Shown in pieces: positions 10,605 to 23,122 of a stretch of DNA of 64,000 nucleotides. The stretch comes from Podospora comata (lineage: Eukaryota > Ascomycota > Sordariomycetes > Sordariales > Podosporaceae). The translations under genes were made by a program, and so were the position numbers. Below the pieces are notes generated by a model. The model did not search any database and was not told the origin of the DNA. It saw only the letters and a list, made by a program, of their open reading frames with translations. Position 1 is the first letter of the stretch. The number at the start of each line of letters is the position of its first letter. The stretch covers positions 62,001 to 126,000 of the forward strand of contig CP071496.1 of the NCBI GenBank assembly GCA_017354895.1. The letters are read 5' to 3'.

Positions 10605-13497
10605 GTTGACATGTGCGGCGGAAAAGGGTGGGGGTTCGATGATGGGCAATCTGAACTCCGTTGTATAGATATAGGCATCTCTTTAGTGTAGTGAAATTTG
10701 TCCTGATCGGTTCCCTGCACAGGCAATACTGCCTGTCCAAGAAAAATCTATCGTTCAGGCTGTGAACCCCATTGCCTCGGTAATAAGCGCTCGAGAAAAG
10801 GTTGCCCCACACAACCATACGGATTGATAGCGCATGCAGAATATCAGTAGTGTGGGGACGTCTGAGACAACTTACTGTGCCTACACACCAGACCTTTCCA
10901 AGTCGAAAGAAAATTTCCCCTTGAGGTGTTGTTTGTCAACATCCAGCGTGTGCTGCTCTCTCGCATCCTCTCAAACCACCATGTTCACTCACGAGGGCCT
11001 CTTCGGGGTTCTGCAGGTATGCATTTTTAGCGCGCTCGGCTCGGACTGGCAAAGAGCGCTATTCCTCGATACCCGTTGCGGCCCGCTCAGATTGCTCGCC
11101 GTTTTGATCTGCGCTAACTTTGCGCCACACCGATGGGGTTTAAGGGTGGGAGGATTGACGTGATGCGTGAATGAAAATGCTGTACAGAAGCGATGGCAAC
11201 CATGTTTCCCACAGCAGATCCGGTTTTCGACCAGATTGCTTTCTGCGCTCTGCATTGCGAGTCTTTCCACGCCCAATCGTGCCCTGTGGTTTAGCGAAAG
11301 TCAGATCACTTCCAAGCCACTTGCGTACGCCGAGGGGCCGGGAGGAATACCCTGACCCACGTTGCCTGCCACTGTGCCTCTGGAAAAGCTTCGCCAAACT
11401 GAGCTTATGTTTTGAGCCTTTTTGACAGCATCGCTGCGACGTGCCAGACTGGTCAAGACCATGGTAACGCCAGTATAGGCTACCAGTGCGCGCTTTGGCG
11501 GGTTGAGGACGGGTTTGATCCGCCTTTGTCAGCCATTTCGGCAGCATTGCTCGCCGACATTGGGATCACGCGTCTCTGTCTGCAGATGACAGCCAACCGC
11601 CAGCTTTGGAGCCCAATGGGAGGAGAGGCGAACGTCAAACGGTCCAGGCGAGCAAGTAAATATCGTGAGATGACGGCACACAGAACACGTCCGCATTCTG
11701 ATGACCTTACAGTACTGGACAAAAAACGAGAAACGAATCAAGGGTTGAATCTCACCATTCGTGGTCTGACCAATGATCCACATAGCCATGAAATCCTCCG
11801 AAGGCGGGCGTTCCAAGAATGGAAGCAATGAACCAGGACCCTACTGCCCTCGGAGTAAGCACGCATCTCCAGATCCGTTTGTCGGCCAAAGCTTACGCCG
11901 AGCGTTAAGAGCTCTGCCTCAACTCCAGAAGTTGTTTGAGCAGTCTTTTGCTGCACATCACTGCTGCTCAGTAGTAAAATCACCAAGCAATTCCATGCAG
12001 GCTCATTCTGTATCCCACCCCCCCCCAAACAAACACACACCCCAAAGTGCTCCAGTCAGGACAGCTTGTCATGCCAGGAGCCAACGACAACTGAAAGCTG
12101 CCAGGGTAATGCAGTAGCGCGCCGCCTCCAAAGCACCCCTGCAAATGGCGTTGACGAGCTGTCGCCTCAGCTCCCTTCCCCCCACACCTTGATGGCTCTG
12201 TTCCTGTTCCCCTATCGCCAGCTCATTCGGACATTACTGAGGCGACCAGTCGGAGTTTGTAACTGAACTCTACATCTTTTAAGTCCTATCTCTGGTATCT
12301 GCACTGCTCTTTCCTGAGCTGGCAAGTCGAACGATGCTCGTTGAGCGTACTTACGCCCACCCCCCACAGCCATTAGTCACCATCTGATGAACGGAATTGC
12401 AATTGCCACATGGGCAAGTGGGTTCACTTTTGTCCAAAGACACTGAGAACGGCAACTGCTACAATATCTCCGTTGCTATTGTCTCGACTTTCTGTTCGGC
12501 GATCTGTTACAACGGTTCATGATGGACAGGACGGAAGTTGCCGACGTCGCAACCCAGGACAGAAATCAAGCTTCTTCCCATCTTCTGTCATTCGTGCGCC
12601 ACGAGCCGTATGGTACGTCATTCCCCGCGTCCAAGTCAAATAAACGATGCTTGGAGCCTCAGGAGACGCATGGAAAGTCTGCATCTCACACGATCCTGAC
12701 ACCATGCAACTTGGCCCGGCTTCTACCCGCGATCAATACGATAGGCAGGATTTCACCGAATATGGAGACAAGTTTGGTTCATCGACGGAAAAAAGGAGGG
12801 TGACATGGCAGGTTCGGTAAGATGATATTTGCTAAGATGTTCGGTTAGGCTGTTGCAACCCCGAACGCCTACAGTGTTGTGTGGAACAGACCCGTAGGGA
12901 AGGTATGCTTAAAGCTTGAGCTGGTGATCGACACGTTAAGGAAACCTGGCAGAGGTGTATTCAGGGCTGGCGCTAACCTCCGTGACCGGCGTTTTGCCAT
13001 GCCCTCAAATCCATGGTTAATGGTTAGGGGAATAAGTGTAACCCAGCCCAACGTATGACCGTTTTTCCATCCATTCTGGCCACCAAGTGGTGTTGCGGCA
13101 CTCCCCCTCCGACAATCTTAGCCCTTCTCGAGTACGTCCCTCCCTTGTAGATTCGTCCCTGTTTGTTTTCCCGCCACACCTACCTGGATGAGGCAACGTG
13201 GGTTACACTGCACGATATGCACCTCTACCGTATCAGCAACATGGAGTGGCAGGGTGGAGCTTCAAACAACATGAATGTCCCATACATAAGTAGCAGCCTC
13301 TGGTACGTTGGAGACCTGGAATAAAAACCTGATATTTTGAGACGGCGAGCAATCCAGTGTTTAGTCCGATCTCTTCAATCAGACTGCCCAAATCCGACCC
13401 GACTTGGAATAGCTGTTTTCCACTGCTCCTTGTGACCCTCACGCCAACCGGAATATCTCTGGACACAGATCAGCACCGAGGCCCGACAAGAGCAAGA
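10605..13497. other. Intergenic, 2.9 kb without a recognised gene
   Basis: No frame with family resemblance. The region includes a C-run near 12018-12027 and ends in the MYB-gene leader. Such a long gene-free stretch in front of a regulatory gene may be a large promoter or long 5' UTR, but this is inference. Confidence 0.45.
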
Positions 13498-15046
13498 ATG
13501 GAAGATGAGAACAGAACTCGTCAACGCGGCCGCAAACGATGGACCGAGGAAGAAGATAGCATCCTCTACGAAGAAGCTATGAAACAATGCAAGTTATGCG
13601 TCCCGTCTGCGTGGCCTGTCTCATTGCCGTCTAACTGGGTTCCATCACAGCCACCACGGGAAATGTCAGAGATTGGCACAGGATAGCCACCAAGCTGCCG
13701 GGGAGAACAAACAAGGACTGTCGCAAACGATGGGTCAACAAAGTCTGTGGAGGGTTGAAGAAGGGACTCTGGGACCCCGAAGAAGATCGTCGACTCCAAT
13801 CAGCTGTAGAAAAGCATGGGTTAAGATGGCCACTCATCGCTGCTGAGGTGGGCTATCGGAGCCCTGACCGTATGTCCTGACATTGTTGATCCACCGACTA
13901 CCTAGACGATTGCCGTGGTTGCTAACAGCAAAGTTCAAAAAGAATGTGCAAAAAGGTGGCAATATGGGCTCGACCCAAGATTAAAGCATCGAGAGTGGAC
14001 AACGGAAGAGGTGTGTAATCCCGTTTCCGTACTGCGTGCTTTCCGCTAATCGCATGCTCCAGGACAAGCTGCTGCTTTCTCTTGTGCAAGAAAGAGGACG
14101 GGAGTGGAAGGCTATTCAGCACAGTCACTACCCATCGCGATCACGGATCGATCTCAAGAACCGCTACACAATTCTCATGCGCAGACTAAACAACCCCAGC
14201 CATCAAGATGTCTTTCAGGATGAAGATGGCTCTGACACCAGCTCCGTCATATCAGCTGGCGACGCGAGTGATGATGGAACCGGCACAACAGCAGCCACAA
14301 CGATCAGTACGCATAGCGGCTCATCATCACACAGACTGCATTCAAGACAGGGTTCCAGAGTGTCTGCTGCGTCTGATCAAGTAGTGGCGCAGTCCAACAC
14401 ACACTCGCAACATGTTGAAGTCAGCTTGGGGACGGGACATCCGCATGTGGAGCAGCTTGAAGCAGACTTCAACGCGTCGGACTGGCTTGACTCCTCAGCC
14501 TTCTCCCTCATACCCACCACCACAGCTCAGCACACAGGAAGCGTTGATCCATTATCGCTGACGTCGTTTTTGGATCATCACAGTTCAGGACTGCATCACG
14601 ATACAGCTATGATGTCTTCAACCTGGGAAGATCCGTTTTCAGCGTCTGCTGCCCCGCAAGCTTACCACTTGTCTGGGTTTCATCTTTCCACAAGCACCTA
14701 TCCTCAAACTGCCGGCTTAACGACGACCACAGCCACCGCTGATGACCATGATGTAGGGAAGGGGGATGTAGAGATGGAGGGAATGGTTGCTTTTGACCCG
14801 ACCCTCCTTCTCGCTGATACCACGGGCACGGACAGCTATAGCACAGAGCCTATCCAATCCACCGCGGGACCAGAGCAGGTCCCGCGATCGGAACAGAATG
14901 TGGGAGGAGAGTTGGGGTCCGGTGATGATGAAGATGTGAGCAAAGTGGTCATTGCAGTCGAAGGATGTGATAAAGATACATTGGACTATCTGCTCAATGT
15001 CACCAGACCAATCAAGGGACGTGTGAAAATGGAGATTACTATGTGA
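13498..15046 (+). CDS. Three-repeat MYB-like DNA-binding protein
   Basis: Likely nuclear DNA-binding regulator, 453 residues. Exons 13498-13588, 13651-13869, 13943-14010 and 14063-15046. Three MYB repeats can be aligned by their tryptophans: KRWTEEED..RDWHRIA..RKRW; GLWDPEED..RWPLIAAEVG..CAKRW; REWTTEED..REWKAI..KNRY. They fill roughly residues 13-170; the remainder is Ser/Thr/His/Gln-rich with acidic patches, as in an activation region. Intron 1 starts with GC (GCAAGT), the consensus for GC-AG introns; a GT donor would break frame. Intron 2 must end at 13942, skipping two nearer AGs, because only this yields the perfectly spaced SPDQCAKRW of repeat 2. The last exon ends in a short hydrophobic-basic tail. 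The target genes are unknown; I do not match it to flbD or bas1. Confidence 0.85.
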
Positions 15047-18000
15047 GTAAGGGCGGTTGAATATGTCGGTACAAAGGTAATCCTCTTTGTATGTATATAA
15101 CTTGCAACTTGGGTTGGCATGGCAAAGGTGTTGAGGCGAACTTTGGGGACATGAAACATCATATCACAAACTGCTTTTCTACTAAGGGTTTCCCATGACG
15201 GCCCTAGTATTTCATTGATATCCACAGTCCTGGGAAAACTTAAATGCACTGAGCCTATGTTAGGGGCACTGCCTTAGTACTTATAGATCAAGAACTATAA
15301 TACCAGGTGGGTAGGTGAACAATTAATCTTAATGTATAATATACATCAACAACAGCCTGAGCTGCTCCATTTTTATCCAGGGGTTTCTTTGGCGATCTCG
15401 AGTGTAGCTTAGTAACGCCACTTTCATTACCACTGTCAATGTATTTTCCCTTGCTAGCAATCTTGTTGCTAAATATATTCGCTTCTCCGTAGTCTTCTGT
15501 GGAGCTAAACTGAGTCAATATTTAAAAGTTCAAGCTGTGAACCCTCTCCGATTTCAATAGAGGTACCTATAGAGGTACCTATGCCCCCCAATGTAGGTCT
15601 CTGATAATATTGAGAGTTTAAAAGATAATTCCAAGAGCTCAAAAATATGGACGCTGAGAACCAGTTAAATCAAAACTCCAAGGGCCTTGCAAGGGGAACT
15701 GCAACGGCGCTCTGGTGAAGAAGTGTCTGAATGTTTGGGGGTGAGTAATATAGCCCTTTGCCGAGACTGTCGAAGGGTGTAACCAGGTAGGTAATACACC
15801 CACATCGGACCTTGGCATGCTCTTTTCAACATGAAATGTCGAAATATCGATACAGTGAGTGGTTTCAAGCTCCAGGTCCTTTGGGGTCAAGGTTCTTAAG
15901 GGCCAGTGTATACCTAGATTATTTGTCACCGAGGACAGCTTTCCTACTTAGGTAGGTAGTTGACACTAGTGAAGGCCGGGGCCTTCACCCGGACTCAATA
16001 TTCACGAGGCAGACACATATTCCTTCTCACATACATACTGAGGCCTGTACCAGCTGACCGAAATGATGGACCAATCGCCCAAATATCGAGCAGGACATTG
16101 GTGCCAACCTTCAATTCTGCCATGACATGGAATGTACGCCAAGTCTGATCACCATTAAACCGCAACGCCCTGCCATCCAGCACTTCGGGTAGCTCGCATT
16201 TGTCTTCTCCATCCGGTATAGTGAATCGCTTGAAATGATTGGAGAACGTGCTACTCCTGCAGACCACAGCAAACATATGGTTCGTTTTACAAGACTTGCC
16301 CCCGCCCCCCATCAGTTGTCATAGATTGATCCCCATATGCCTTGTCTCCCCTGCGACATGGTTTCCAGTCATCTGGATGTAAGGGTTCACTCCGAAAAAG
16401 CAAATGCACCCTGAGTGCCTCAAACATAAAAGTTTCCGCAAATACCTTAAGGCTTACCGTCAACCGAATGCACCCCTCACGTAAAAGTTCCCCATTGATT
16501 GGTATCCTGCCTCATATTTACAAAATTGCCATACTTCTGGCCCAAAACTGTAACAGATTGCAGAGCGCAATTAAAATTCAATATGCTAGCCGCAGCTTGA
16601 CACTCGACACTGTATCCGGGCTTGGCCTGGATGCTCGCTTGGAGATGGAGCATGTTCGAAGAGTCGAATCCTGCCGGGTAGCACGGGAAGAGTGCCATGC
16701 ACTTGACCAATGGAAAATAAATTAAAAGATGCAACATGGAGCTCCTCCGCCAATACTCGGAGAACAATACTTTCCATGCTCTTGGGCATCTCCCACCGTG
16801 ACCAACAAATGCTCAACAGAATGCACTTGGTCACCTTACCTATCCTCGCTATTTGGCACTCAACTCGTGATTGTCGTTCACCGAACTTGGGGGCGAACTT
16901 TGTCCAATAGGATAAACTGATGGCATTTATCCGTTTCAGCATCAAGACTGCCGGCGGTCAACACCGAGCAACATGTGAACACAAAATCCTCACCACCAAC
17001 AGGCGGAAGCTAGATCAAAACAGGGGTTGGTATGCTCATATCTCTCGATGGCAACGAGTCCGGTGCGATCCCGCAAACGACGGACGCGCTGACGGACCAT
17101 GATGGCAAGGCTTGGCGTTATGAGTCCGAGGGCCCGGCTCTGTCAGCTCCGAGGGCCAGCCGGACGTGGGGCCGTGTGGTGCGGGGGAAGATCCTTTCCG
17201 CCTTTGTGTGTTCCCCCCCGTGTCCCATTGGCTGGGGTAAAGCGCTCCGTTGCTTGATTCTAGCCACCCTTCTTGGCGTCGCGGGCAAGAGATTCGTTCA
17301 GAGCTTGACCTTTTTCTTGTCACGGCATCGCTGGTCTGCTCGGAGCATTATTCTGGAATCCAGTACCGGAACTAACAGGTTGACAGCACGTAAGAGGCGC
17401 AAAAGGCGCTCACAAGACTGGTTTTGATGCACCAGGCATTGGCTCCTCACGGCCACGGACCGATTACAAGACGGGACAAAAGGCTTGTTGACAGTGGGCG
17501 TGCAGCTCTATTTGCCGACACCAGTTCCAAGTGAGGGACGCTAGCGGGAAGACGAACTTTCAGAGCCGGCTTGGTCGTGAGAATCCTGTCTGTGCCGTCG
17601 CATTTACCCGGCGGAGGCGGCTCGATGTCCCACTCTAATCACATCTGCTTGCTCTGCAAAGGTTTTGTCAGCCAGGCCATAAAGCGCAAGAAGGAAAAGA
17701 GGAAGGTTGCGTCCCCGCGTTTGCCAAGCTTCGGTACCTCTCGCCACGAATCAGGGGCCCCCTGGCTGACTTTAACGATTGTTTGCTGTACAGTGAATTG
17801 CATTCAACAAGAACTTTGCTCCGTGCTCGCATTTTCCATCAGGGTGTCGCATCCATCCCACGCGGTTCCACTCTTGACTTCCCATCTTGTATGGAGGGTC
17901 CCACTCTACCCCGAGGGAGGGAAGAGATTGTGGACTTAGGCATTCACTTTTTGACAGGACGACCCACCGCCTACGGCAAGTCAAGGAGCAAAGACGGGAT

Positions 18001-18805
18001 ATCAGGCCCTCAGTTGTCCCTCAATTGTCCCTCACTAATACCCAACACAATGTACGCGGCGCAGGTGGTTGGCGAATGGGGAAGACATGGAAACGCCGTT
18101 CCATTGGACTGGATCCATCAGGTATGGAGTGATCACCATTGCCCCATGGGGCGGCAAGACCCCATGTTTGCATCTCCACCACCTTAATTCACAAGTTCCG
18201 CCCAACCATCAGAGCAGGCATCGACAGCCGATTATCCCCGCTCACTCCGCATGTCCCAGATCACAAGAACAGGGCAATAGCTCCTGGAAGATGGCAGGCA
18301 AAATGCAGATTCCATGGCGGACAGGGCTGGACGAGACTACATCGAGGAGAATGTTGTGACTTGGCCCGAGGTAAGGGGGCAGGCAGGTAGCAATATCGAG
18401 ATGGGACGCGGGAACCAGAATCAGTGGAAAGGAAGTGAGCGAACCGCCTTTCCGTTCCTGGGAATAGATTTTCCTCTGTACCTATGCTCACGTACCGTCG
18501 TTTATTGAACGGGGTTACCCCGAGAGTTGAGTGGCCCATGGCCATCCCGGGGTCATGGATACACCCTCTGCAGGCTATATTGAATTCATACCATGTGCTT
18601 GGGGATGATCCGCGAGAGCGGTTGGATTAAAATGGCGCGCTGTCCTGCTCCTTTCCTGCCGTCCCCGTCCCTCTTCTCTCCTCACCCTCCCCCTTACCTC
18701 CATCTTCACACAAGGGTGTGGCCTGCCCCCAGTCGATTCTATTGCGACTAAGAACCTCCTGTCTGTATTCTTGCTACCGCGACATCAGAAACCAAGACAG
18801 CAACC
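15047..18805. other. Intergenic, 3.8 kb without a recognised gene
   Basis: The longest gene-free stretch of the window. 15290-15660 is relatively AT-rich. Copies of the TAGGTAGGTAG word lie near 15563-15588, 15785 and 15948-15959. A minus-strand frame at 15995-16312 has somewhat protein-like composition but no recognisable family. 18620-18720 is pyrimidine-rich and probably belongs to the promoter/leader of the sugar transporter. Confidence 0.45.
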
Positions 18806-20710
18806 ATGGCTGGCGACGGTGCTGGCGTGACCGGCAAGTCGGATCCCATCATCACTCGGCTTGCCAACGAGGACAAGAAATGGTTCTACCAGAAGCCCAA
18901 CCTGCTTTACCTTTACCTGATGCTCTTTCCCACTTGCATGGGTATTGAGTTGACGTCTGGTTTCGACTCGCAGATGATCAACGCTCTGCAGATCGTCCCC
19001 TTCTGGAAAATTTGTGAGTGGTTCCCAGCTTAACCAGATCTTGGGGTTCAAGCATTAATGTTTTGTTTGTAATGCAGACTTCAAAGATCCTCAAGGTGCT
19101 CTCAAGGGGATTATTGCCGCTGCCTACTCTCTCGGTGCTATTCTCTCTCTTCCGTTCATCCCCATGATCAATGACAGGTTCGGCCGTCGCTGGTCCATCT
19201 TTGGCGGCTCTGTCGTCATGGTTATCGGTGCTCTCGTTCAGGGTTTCTCCGTCCACGGTAAGCATGTCTCCGCCAGACCCATCGATAACATGCAAGCTGA
19301 CACAAAGTACAACAGTCGGCATGTACATCGTCGCCCGTATGATTCTCGGTTTCGGTATTCCCACCTGCATTGTCTCTGGCTCGTCTTTGATCGGAGAGTT
19401 GGCCTATCCCAAGGAGCGTCCTGTCATGACCTCGCTCTTCAACGTCGCCTACTTTGTCGGTCAGATTATTGCTGCTGCCATCTGCTTTGGCACCAACAAC
19501 ATCCAGAGCGACTGGGCCTGGAGAATCCCATCGCTTTTGCAGATTTGCCCTTCTCTTTTGCAAATCACCTTTGTCTTGTATGTTCCGTCTTCCTGGGCCT
19601 TCTTCCGGTTCGCTAACGTGGTCTTGAACACAGCTTCCTTCCCGAGTCGCCTCGCTGGCTCATCACGAAGGATCGTGGTGATGAGGCTCTTGCGATCTTG
19701 GAGAAGTACCATGGCGAATCTGATCGCGGCGCCGAGTTCGTTGCGGCCGAGTTCGCTCAGATGCAGACAACCATCAAGCTCGAGTTGGATGCGGCCAAGA
19801 AGTCATGGCTGGACTTGTTCAAGACGGCCGGTATGCGCCGTCGTGTTCTGATCACCACCATGCTGGGTCTCTTCACACAATGGTCCGGCAACACCTTGAT
19901 TTCGTAAGTGGCTTGCCGACACCTTAACTTCCTCTCGGTACCCGGGCACTAACCAATCCCAAGATACTACCTTGGTGATCTTCTCAAGATGATTGGTTTC
20001 ACCGACACAACCTATGTCCAGAAGATCAACGTCTCGATTGCCTGCTGGTCTCTTGTCTGTGGCGCCACCGTTTCTCTCCTCGTCACCAAGATTCGTCGTC
20101 GCGTCATGTATCTCGCTTGCACCATCTCTCTGCTTCTCTGCTACATTTCCTGGACCATCTCCATGGAGCGCGCCCAGACTGCCGCTCAAGCTGGCACGCC
20201 CAACAACGCGGCCAACATTGCGACCCTCTTCTTCATCTACGCCTACTCTCCCTGCTACAACATGGGTTACAACGCTCTCACCTACACCTACATGGTCGAG
20301 GTGTGGCCCTATGCTGAGCGCTCTTCCGGTATCGCCTTCTTCCAGCTCTTTGGCCGTCTTGCCGGTTTCTTCACCACCTTTGTCAACCCCATTGGTCTCA
20401 ACTCGGTGGGCTGGAGATATCTCATTTCCTACTGCTGCTGGCTCGCCTACGAGGTCGTGTTCGTTTACTTCTTCTTCCCCGAGACATTTGGTCGCACTCT
20501 GGAGGAGTTGGCCTTCTGTAAGTCAAAAGTCCATCCGCAAACTATGGGCATCATCTGGACAGGGCTAACAACGAGGCAGTGTTTGAGGACAAGCATTTTG
20601 CCGACCAGGCCAACGCCGCTGTCGAAAAGGTTCTCAACGAGAAGAACGCGGACGCAATTTCCCTCGGTGGGGAGAAGGGTCGCTCCGAGGTCCGGGAGAA
20701 TGTTGCTTGA
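18806..20710 (+). CDS. MFS sugar transporter
   Basis: Plasma-membrane sugar permease of the major facilitator superfamily, 534 residues in six exons: 18806-19013, 19078-19257, 19316-19577, 19634-19903, 19964-20517, 20580-20710. Landmarks are the loop 2-3 motif DRFGRR, the segment MYIVARMILGFG in helix 4, PESPRWL after helix 6 and the helix 12 / tail signature PETFGRTLEEL. About 12 hydrophobic segments can be counted. The family includes fungal lactose/cellobiose and hexose permeases; sequence alone does not fix the sugar, although the N-terminal part resembles lactose-permease-type members. All junctions keep frame and have consensus ends. Upstream is a long gene-free region, so control may be extensive. 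Confidence 0.92.
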
Positions 20711-21216
20711 GATGGTCACAGCATTACGGCCGGTGTGATCTAGCCAAAGATACCACGGATTGGCTGGAGGGAAGGAGTTTGCTCGGGGACTCACATGCTC
20801 GATGGAGCGGGAGCAGGGCGTACCACAGCAAATGCATTTATCTTGAGTTACATTAGCACTAATCGCCTATAAAGGATGAATAACATTTGGTGTTTCTGAC
20901 GCCAGACCTTCTCTTGGCCATGTTAACGTGTTGATATTTGCCGCTCTGGAACAAGCTAGCCTCGCCTTGTTGGGAAACAAGGTCTGAGATTTGTCCGCTC
21001 GAAATATGCCAAGTCAAACATGCAAAGAGGTGGTGAATCTTCCATGTGGCAAATTGTCCGGGATGATACCCCCCAAATTGAAATGTATAGTTGCCAAGAC
21101 GTTGTGAATCTGTTCCCCGCGTTCGCTTCGACGTGAACTTCGAATACATAAACCAGATGAGGTAGATGTTGCCATCACTCGCTGGTAGGTTCGTTAAGCA
21201 GACATACCTTTCTGCA
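20711..21216. other. Intergenic, no gene recognised
   Basis: 3' region of the transporter and upstream region of the SnoaL-like gene; nothing further seen. Confidence 0.5.
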
Positions 21217-21838
21217 ATGAAGTTCTCTCACATTGTCGCCGTTCTATCTGCTCCGTTGGCGGTAGCTGCGCTTCCGGCTGCTGCCCCTGAAGCCAATGCC
21301 GTTGCTTCTGCCGAGCAGGACGTTTCCAGCACTTTGCTGGAAGCCCGCCAAAACCGTCGGCCTACTCCATGCGTGAGAAAGACTGATCCTGCCCCTACTC
21401 AGGAGGAGACAGATGCTCGGTTCGCCGAGTTCGTCGAGGTGTTTGTCGGCTCCAGAAAGAACATTAGCCGTGCCTTTGAGTTCATCGTCGACGACTATAT
21501 TGTAAGTTTCCTGGACATGCACCGCGGTATTTCTGCTAAGACATGATCTCTAGAACCACAACCCAATGGCTCAGAATGGACACGCATCGGCCTGGAGCAT
21601 CCTTGGAAACATGTGGGGCGGCATTCAACACCGCTACATCCGAAGCACCATCCGCGGCAACATGTCGTGGGTAAACTATTCGGCTCCTGGCTTTGGAACC
21701 ATTGTCGACCGGTTCCGGTGGGAGGGAGGATGCATTGTCGAGCATGTAAGTGTTTAAGACGCCATGAGAGGCTTGGGTCGAACAGAAGCTAACCCGACGC
21801 AGTGGGACCAAGGAGAGCGCTATCCCGCGAGGAAGTAA
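21217..21838 (+). CDS. Secreted SnoaL/NTF2-like protein
   Basis: Three phase-0 exons, 21217-21501, 21554-21745 and 21803-21838, encode 170 residues. The N-terminus (MKFSHIVAVLSAPLAVAALP) is a clear signal peptide, followed by a short Ala/Glu-rich propeptide-like region ending near a Glu-Ala-Arg-Gln site. The core shows FVEVFVGSRKNISRAFEFIVDDYI then NHNPMAQNG, the pattern of SnoaL-like small alpha+beta barrels. Members act as isomerases, cyclases or hydrolases or simply bind ligands; no function can be assigned here. The last exon encodes only 11 residues (WDQGERYPARK). It lies just upstream of the convergent esterase gene (130 bp between stops). Confidence 0.75.
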
Positions 21839-21967
21839 GGGACACTAACATAGGGTGTGCCGTAAGGATGTCTTGCTGTATATAAGAAAACGAGTACGTG
21901 AGAGAGAAATAGTGCTTGTATCCGCTTCCGGTCTATTATTACATGGTGAAAGTGTAGAATAGGTACC

Positions 21968-23122
21968 TTATTTCAGTAACCCATGGGCAACTTTGAGAGC
22001 ATGGATGCTATCTTCGTCCCACTGCCTTTTCTGTGACAGGACGCCCAAGTACATAAATGTATGGGGACATCCCAAGTACCGCTTGAGAGTGACCATGGTG
22101 CCGTTAGCAACAAGTTTCATTGCATAGGCTTCTCCCTCGTCCCGCAGCGGGTCCACTTCTGCGGTGCGGATGTAGGTATTACATAACCCACTCCAGTTGG
22201 GAGCACGCATGGGGGCAAGCCACCAGTCGGGCCACATCTTTCTGATTTCCGGCAGCTTGTCTCGCGGCATGCACTGGTTGCCAAAATACTTGATCCGCTT
22301 CCACGGCAGGACTGGCCCCCGGTGGAACTCGTGGAAGGACGGATAGGGAGATTGGGTGTAGTAGTCGAGACTGAGGCAGTCAGTGGTGGGGGGCACGGTG
22401 GGCATGCACAGCTTAAGCGGGATCCCGGCATCTCTAGCCATGTGCTGCAAGACTAGCGAGATGTGACCGCCAGCGGAGACGCCGCCGATCGAGATGGAGA
22501 AGGGGTCGACGTTGAGGCTGACATGTTCATCACGGACCCAGTTGAGCGCGGCCCATGCATCCTGGATGCACTTGCCCCATATCGTTTCTATCACGACCGA
22601 GTCAGAGCTGGCACCCGGCCCGAACAACATTTCTGAGACTGTACCTGGACAATGTCGATAGTTTACATCAACCACGACAACACCGGCCCTGCGCATCACC
22701 AAGCACAGACCCGCCTCTGAGTGCAGGTCACCGAGCACAAAGCCGCCTCCGTGGAAGTTTAGGTGCACAGGATGGGGGCCGGGTCGCACAACTCCTCGCT
22801 CGTCTTCAACCGGGTGGTAGACTCGCACCGGGATGCTTGTGCCATCTTGCGAGCTGACAACATGGTCACCTACGCCCTTTTCTTTGGAAGAATCGAGAGC
22901 ACAAGGCGGCTGATGTTTTTGAGGACTTTTGCGAACCTCCTCAATGGGGATTGTGTGGGCGGGCGGTTGCTTGGCGATGACGTCGATGAAATACTGGAGA
23001 AATTCGGGGTCGAGTTTGGGGAGGATGTGCTCCTCAATCAGATCCAGTCCATCATTTGTAGGCTGCGACGCTCCTGGTTTTGGCACGGCGTGGCCGGCAA
23101 GGGTCGAGTCGAGATTGCTCAT
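21968..23122 (-). CDS. HSL-type alpha/beta hydrolase (esterase/lipase)
   Basis: Hormone-sensitive-lipase family esterase. The frame is open from 23122 to 21968, but it almost certainly contains a 57-nt in-frame intron (22588-22644: GTACAG, CTGAC branch, GATAG). Removing it restores the continuous family sequence NYRHCPETIWGKCIQDAW and leaves 365 residues. Visible motifs: oxyanion hole HLNFHGGGF, nucleophile GGVSAGGH, acid near RTAEVDPLRDEG and His in LGCPHTF. No signal peptide is seen. The start is the first true ATG. The gene is transcribed away from the carotenoid oxygenase gene; a functional link (ester cleavage of apocarotenoids) is possible but speculative. Confidence 0.9.
   Translation of the reverse strand: MSNLDSTLAGHAVPKPGASQPTNDGLDLIEEHILPKLDPEFLQYFIDVIAKQPPAHTIPIEEVRKSPQKHQPPCALDSSKEKGVGDHVVSSQDGTSIPVRVYHPVEDERGVVRPGPHPVHLNFHGGGFVLGDLHSEAGLCLVMRRAGVVVVDVNYRHCPGTVSEMLFGPGASSDSVVIETIWGKCIQDAWAALNWVRDEHVSLNVDPFSISIGGVSAGGHISLVLQHMARDAGIPLKLCMPTVPPTTDCLSLDYYTQSPYPSFHEFHRGPVLPWKRIKYFGNQCMPRDKLPEIRKMWPDWWLAPMRAPNWSGLCNTYIRTAEVDPLRDEGEAYAMKLVANGTMVTLKRYLGCPHTFMYLGVLSQKRQWDEDSIHALKVAHGLLK

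Noticed and set aside
15995-16312. 105-codon minus frame with somewhat protein-like sequence
   Set aside because: No start-to-stop model with flanking exons and no recognised family; could be a relic but not supportable.
16660-16690. Sequence resembling a tRNA T-arm
   Set aside because: No matching acceptor or anticodon stem upstream; no cloverleaf can be drawn.
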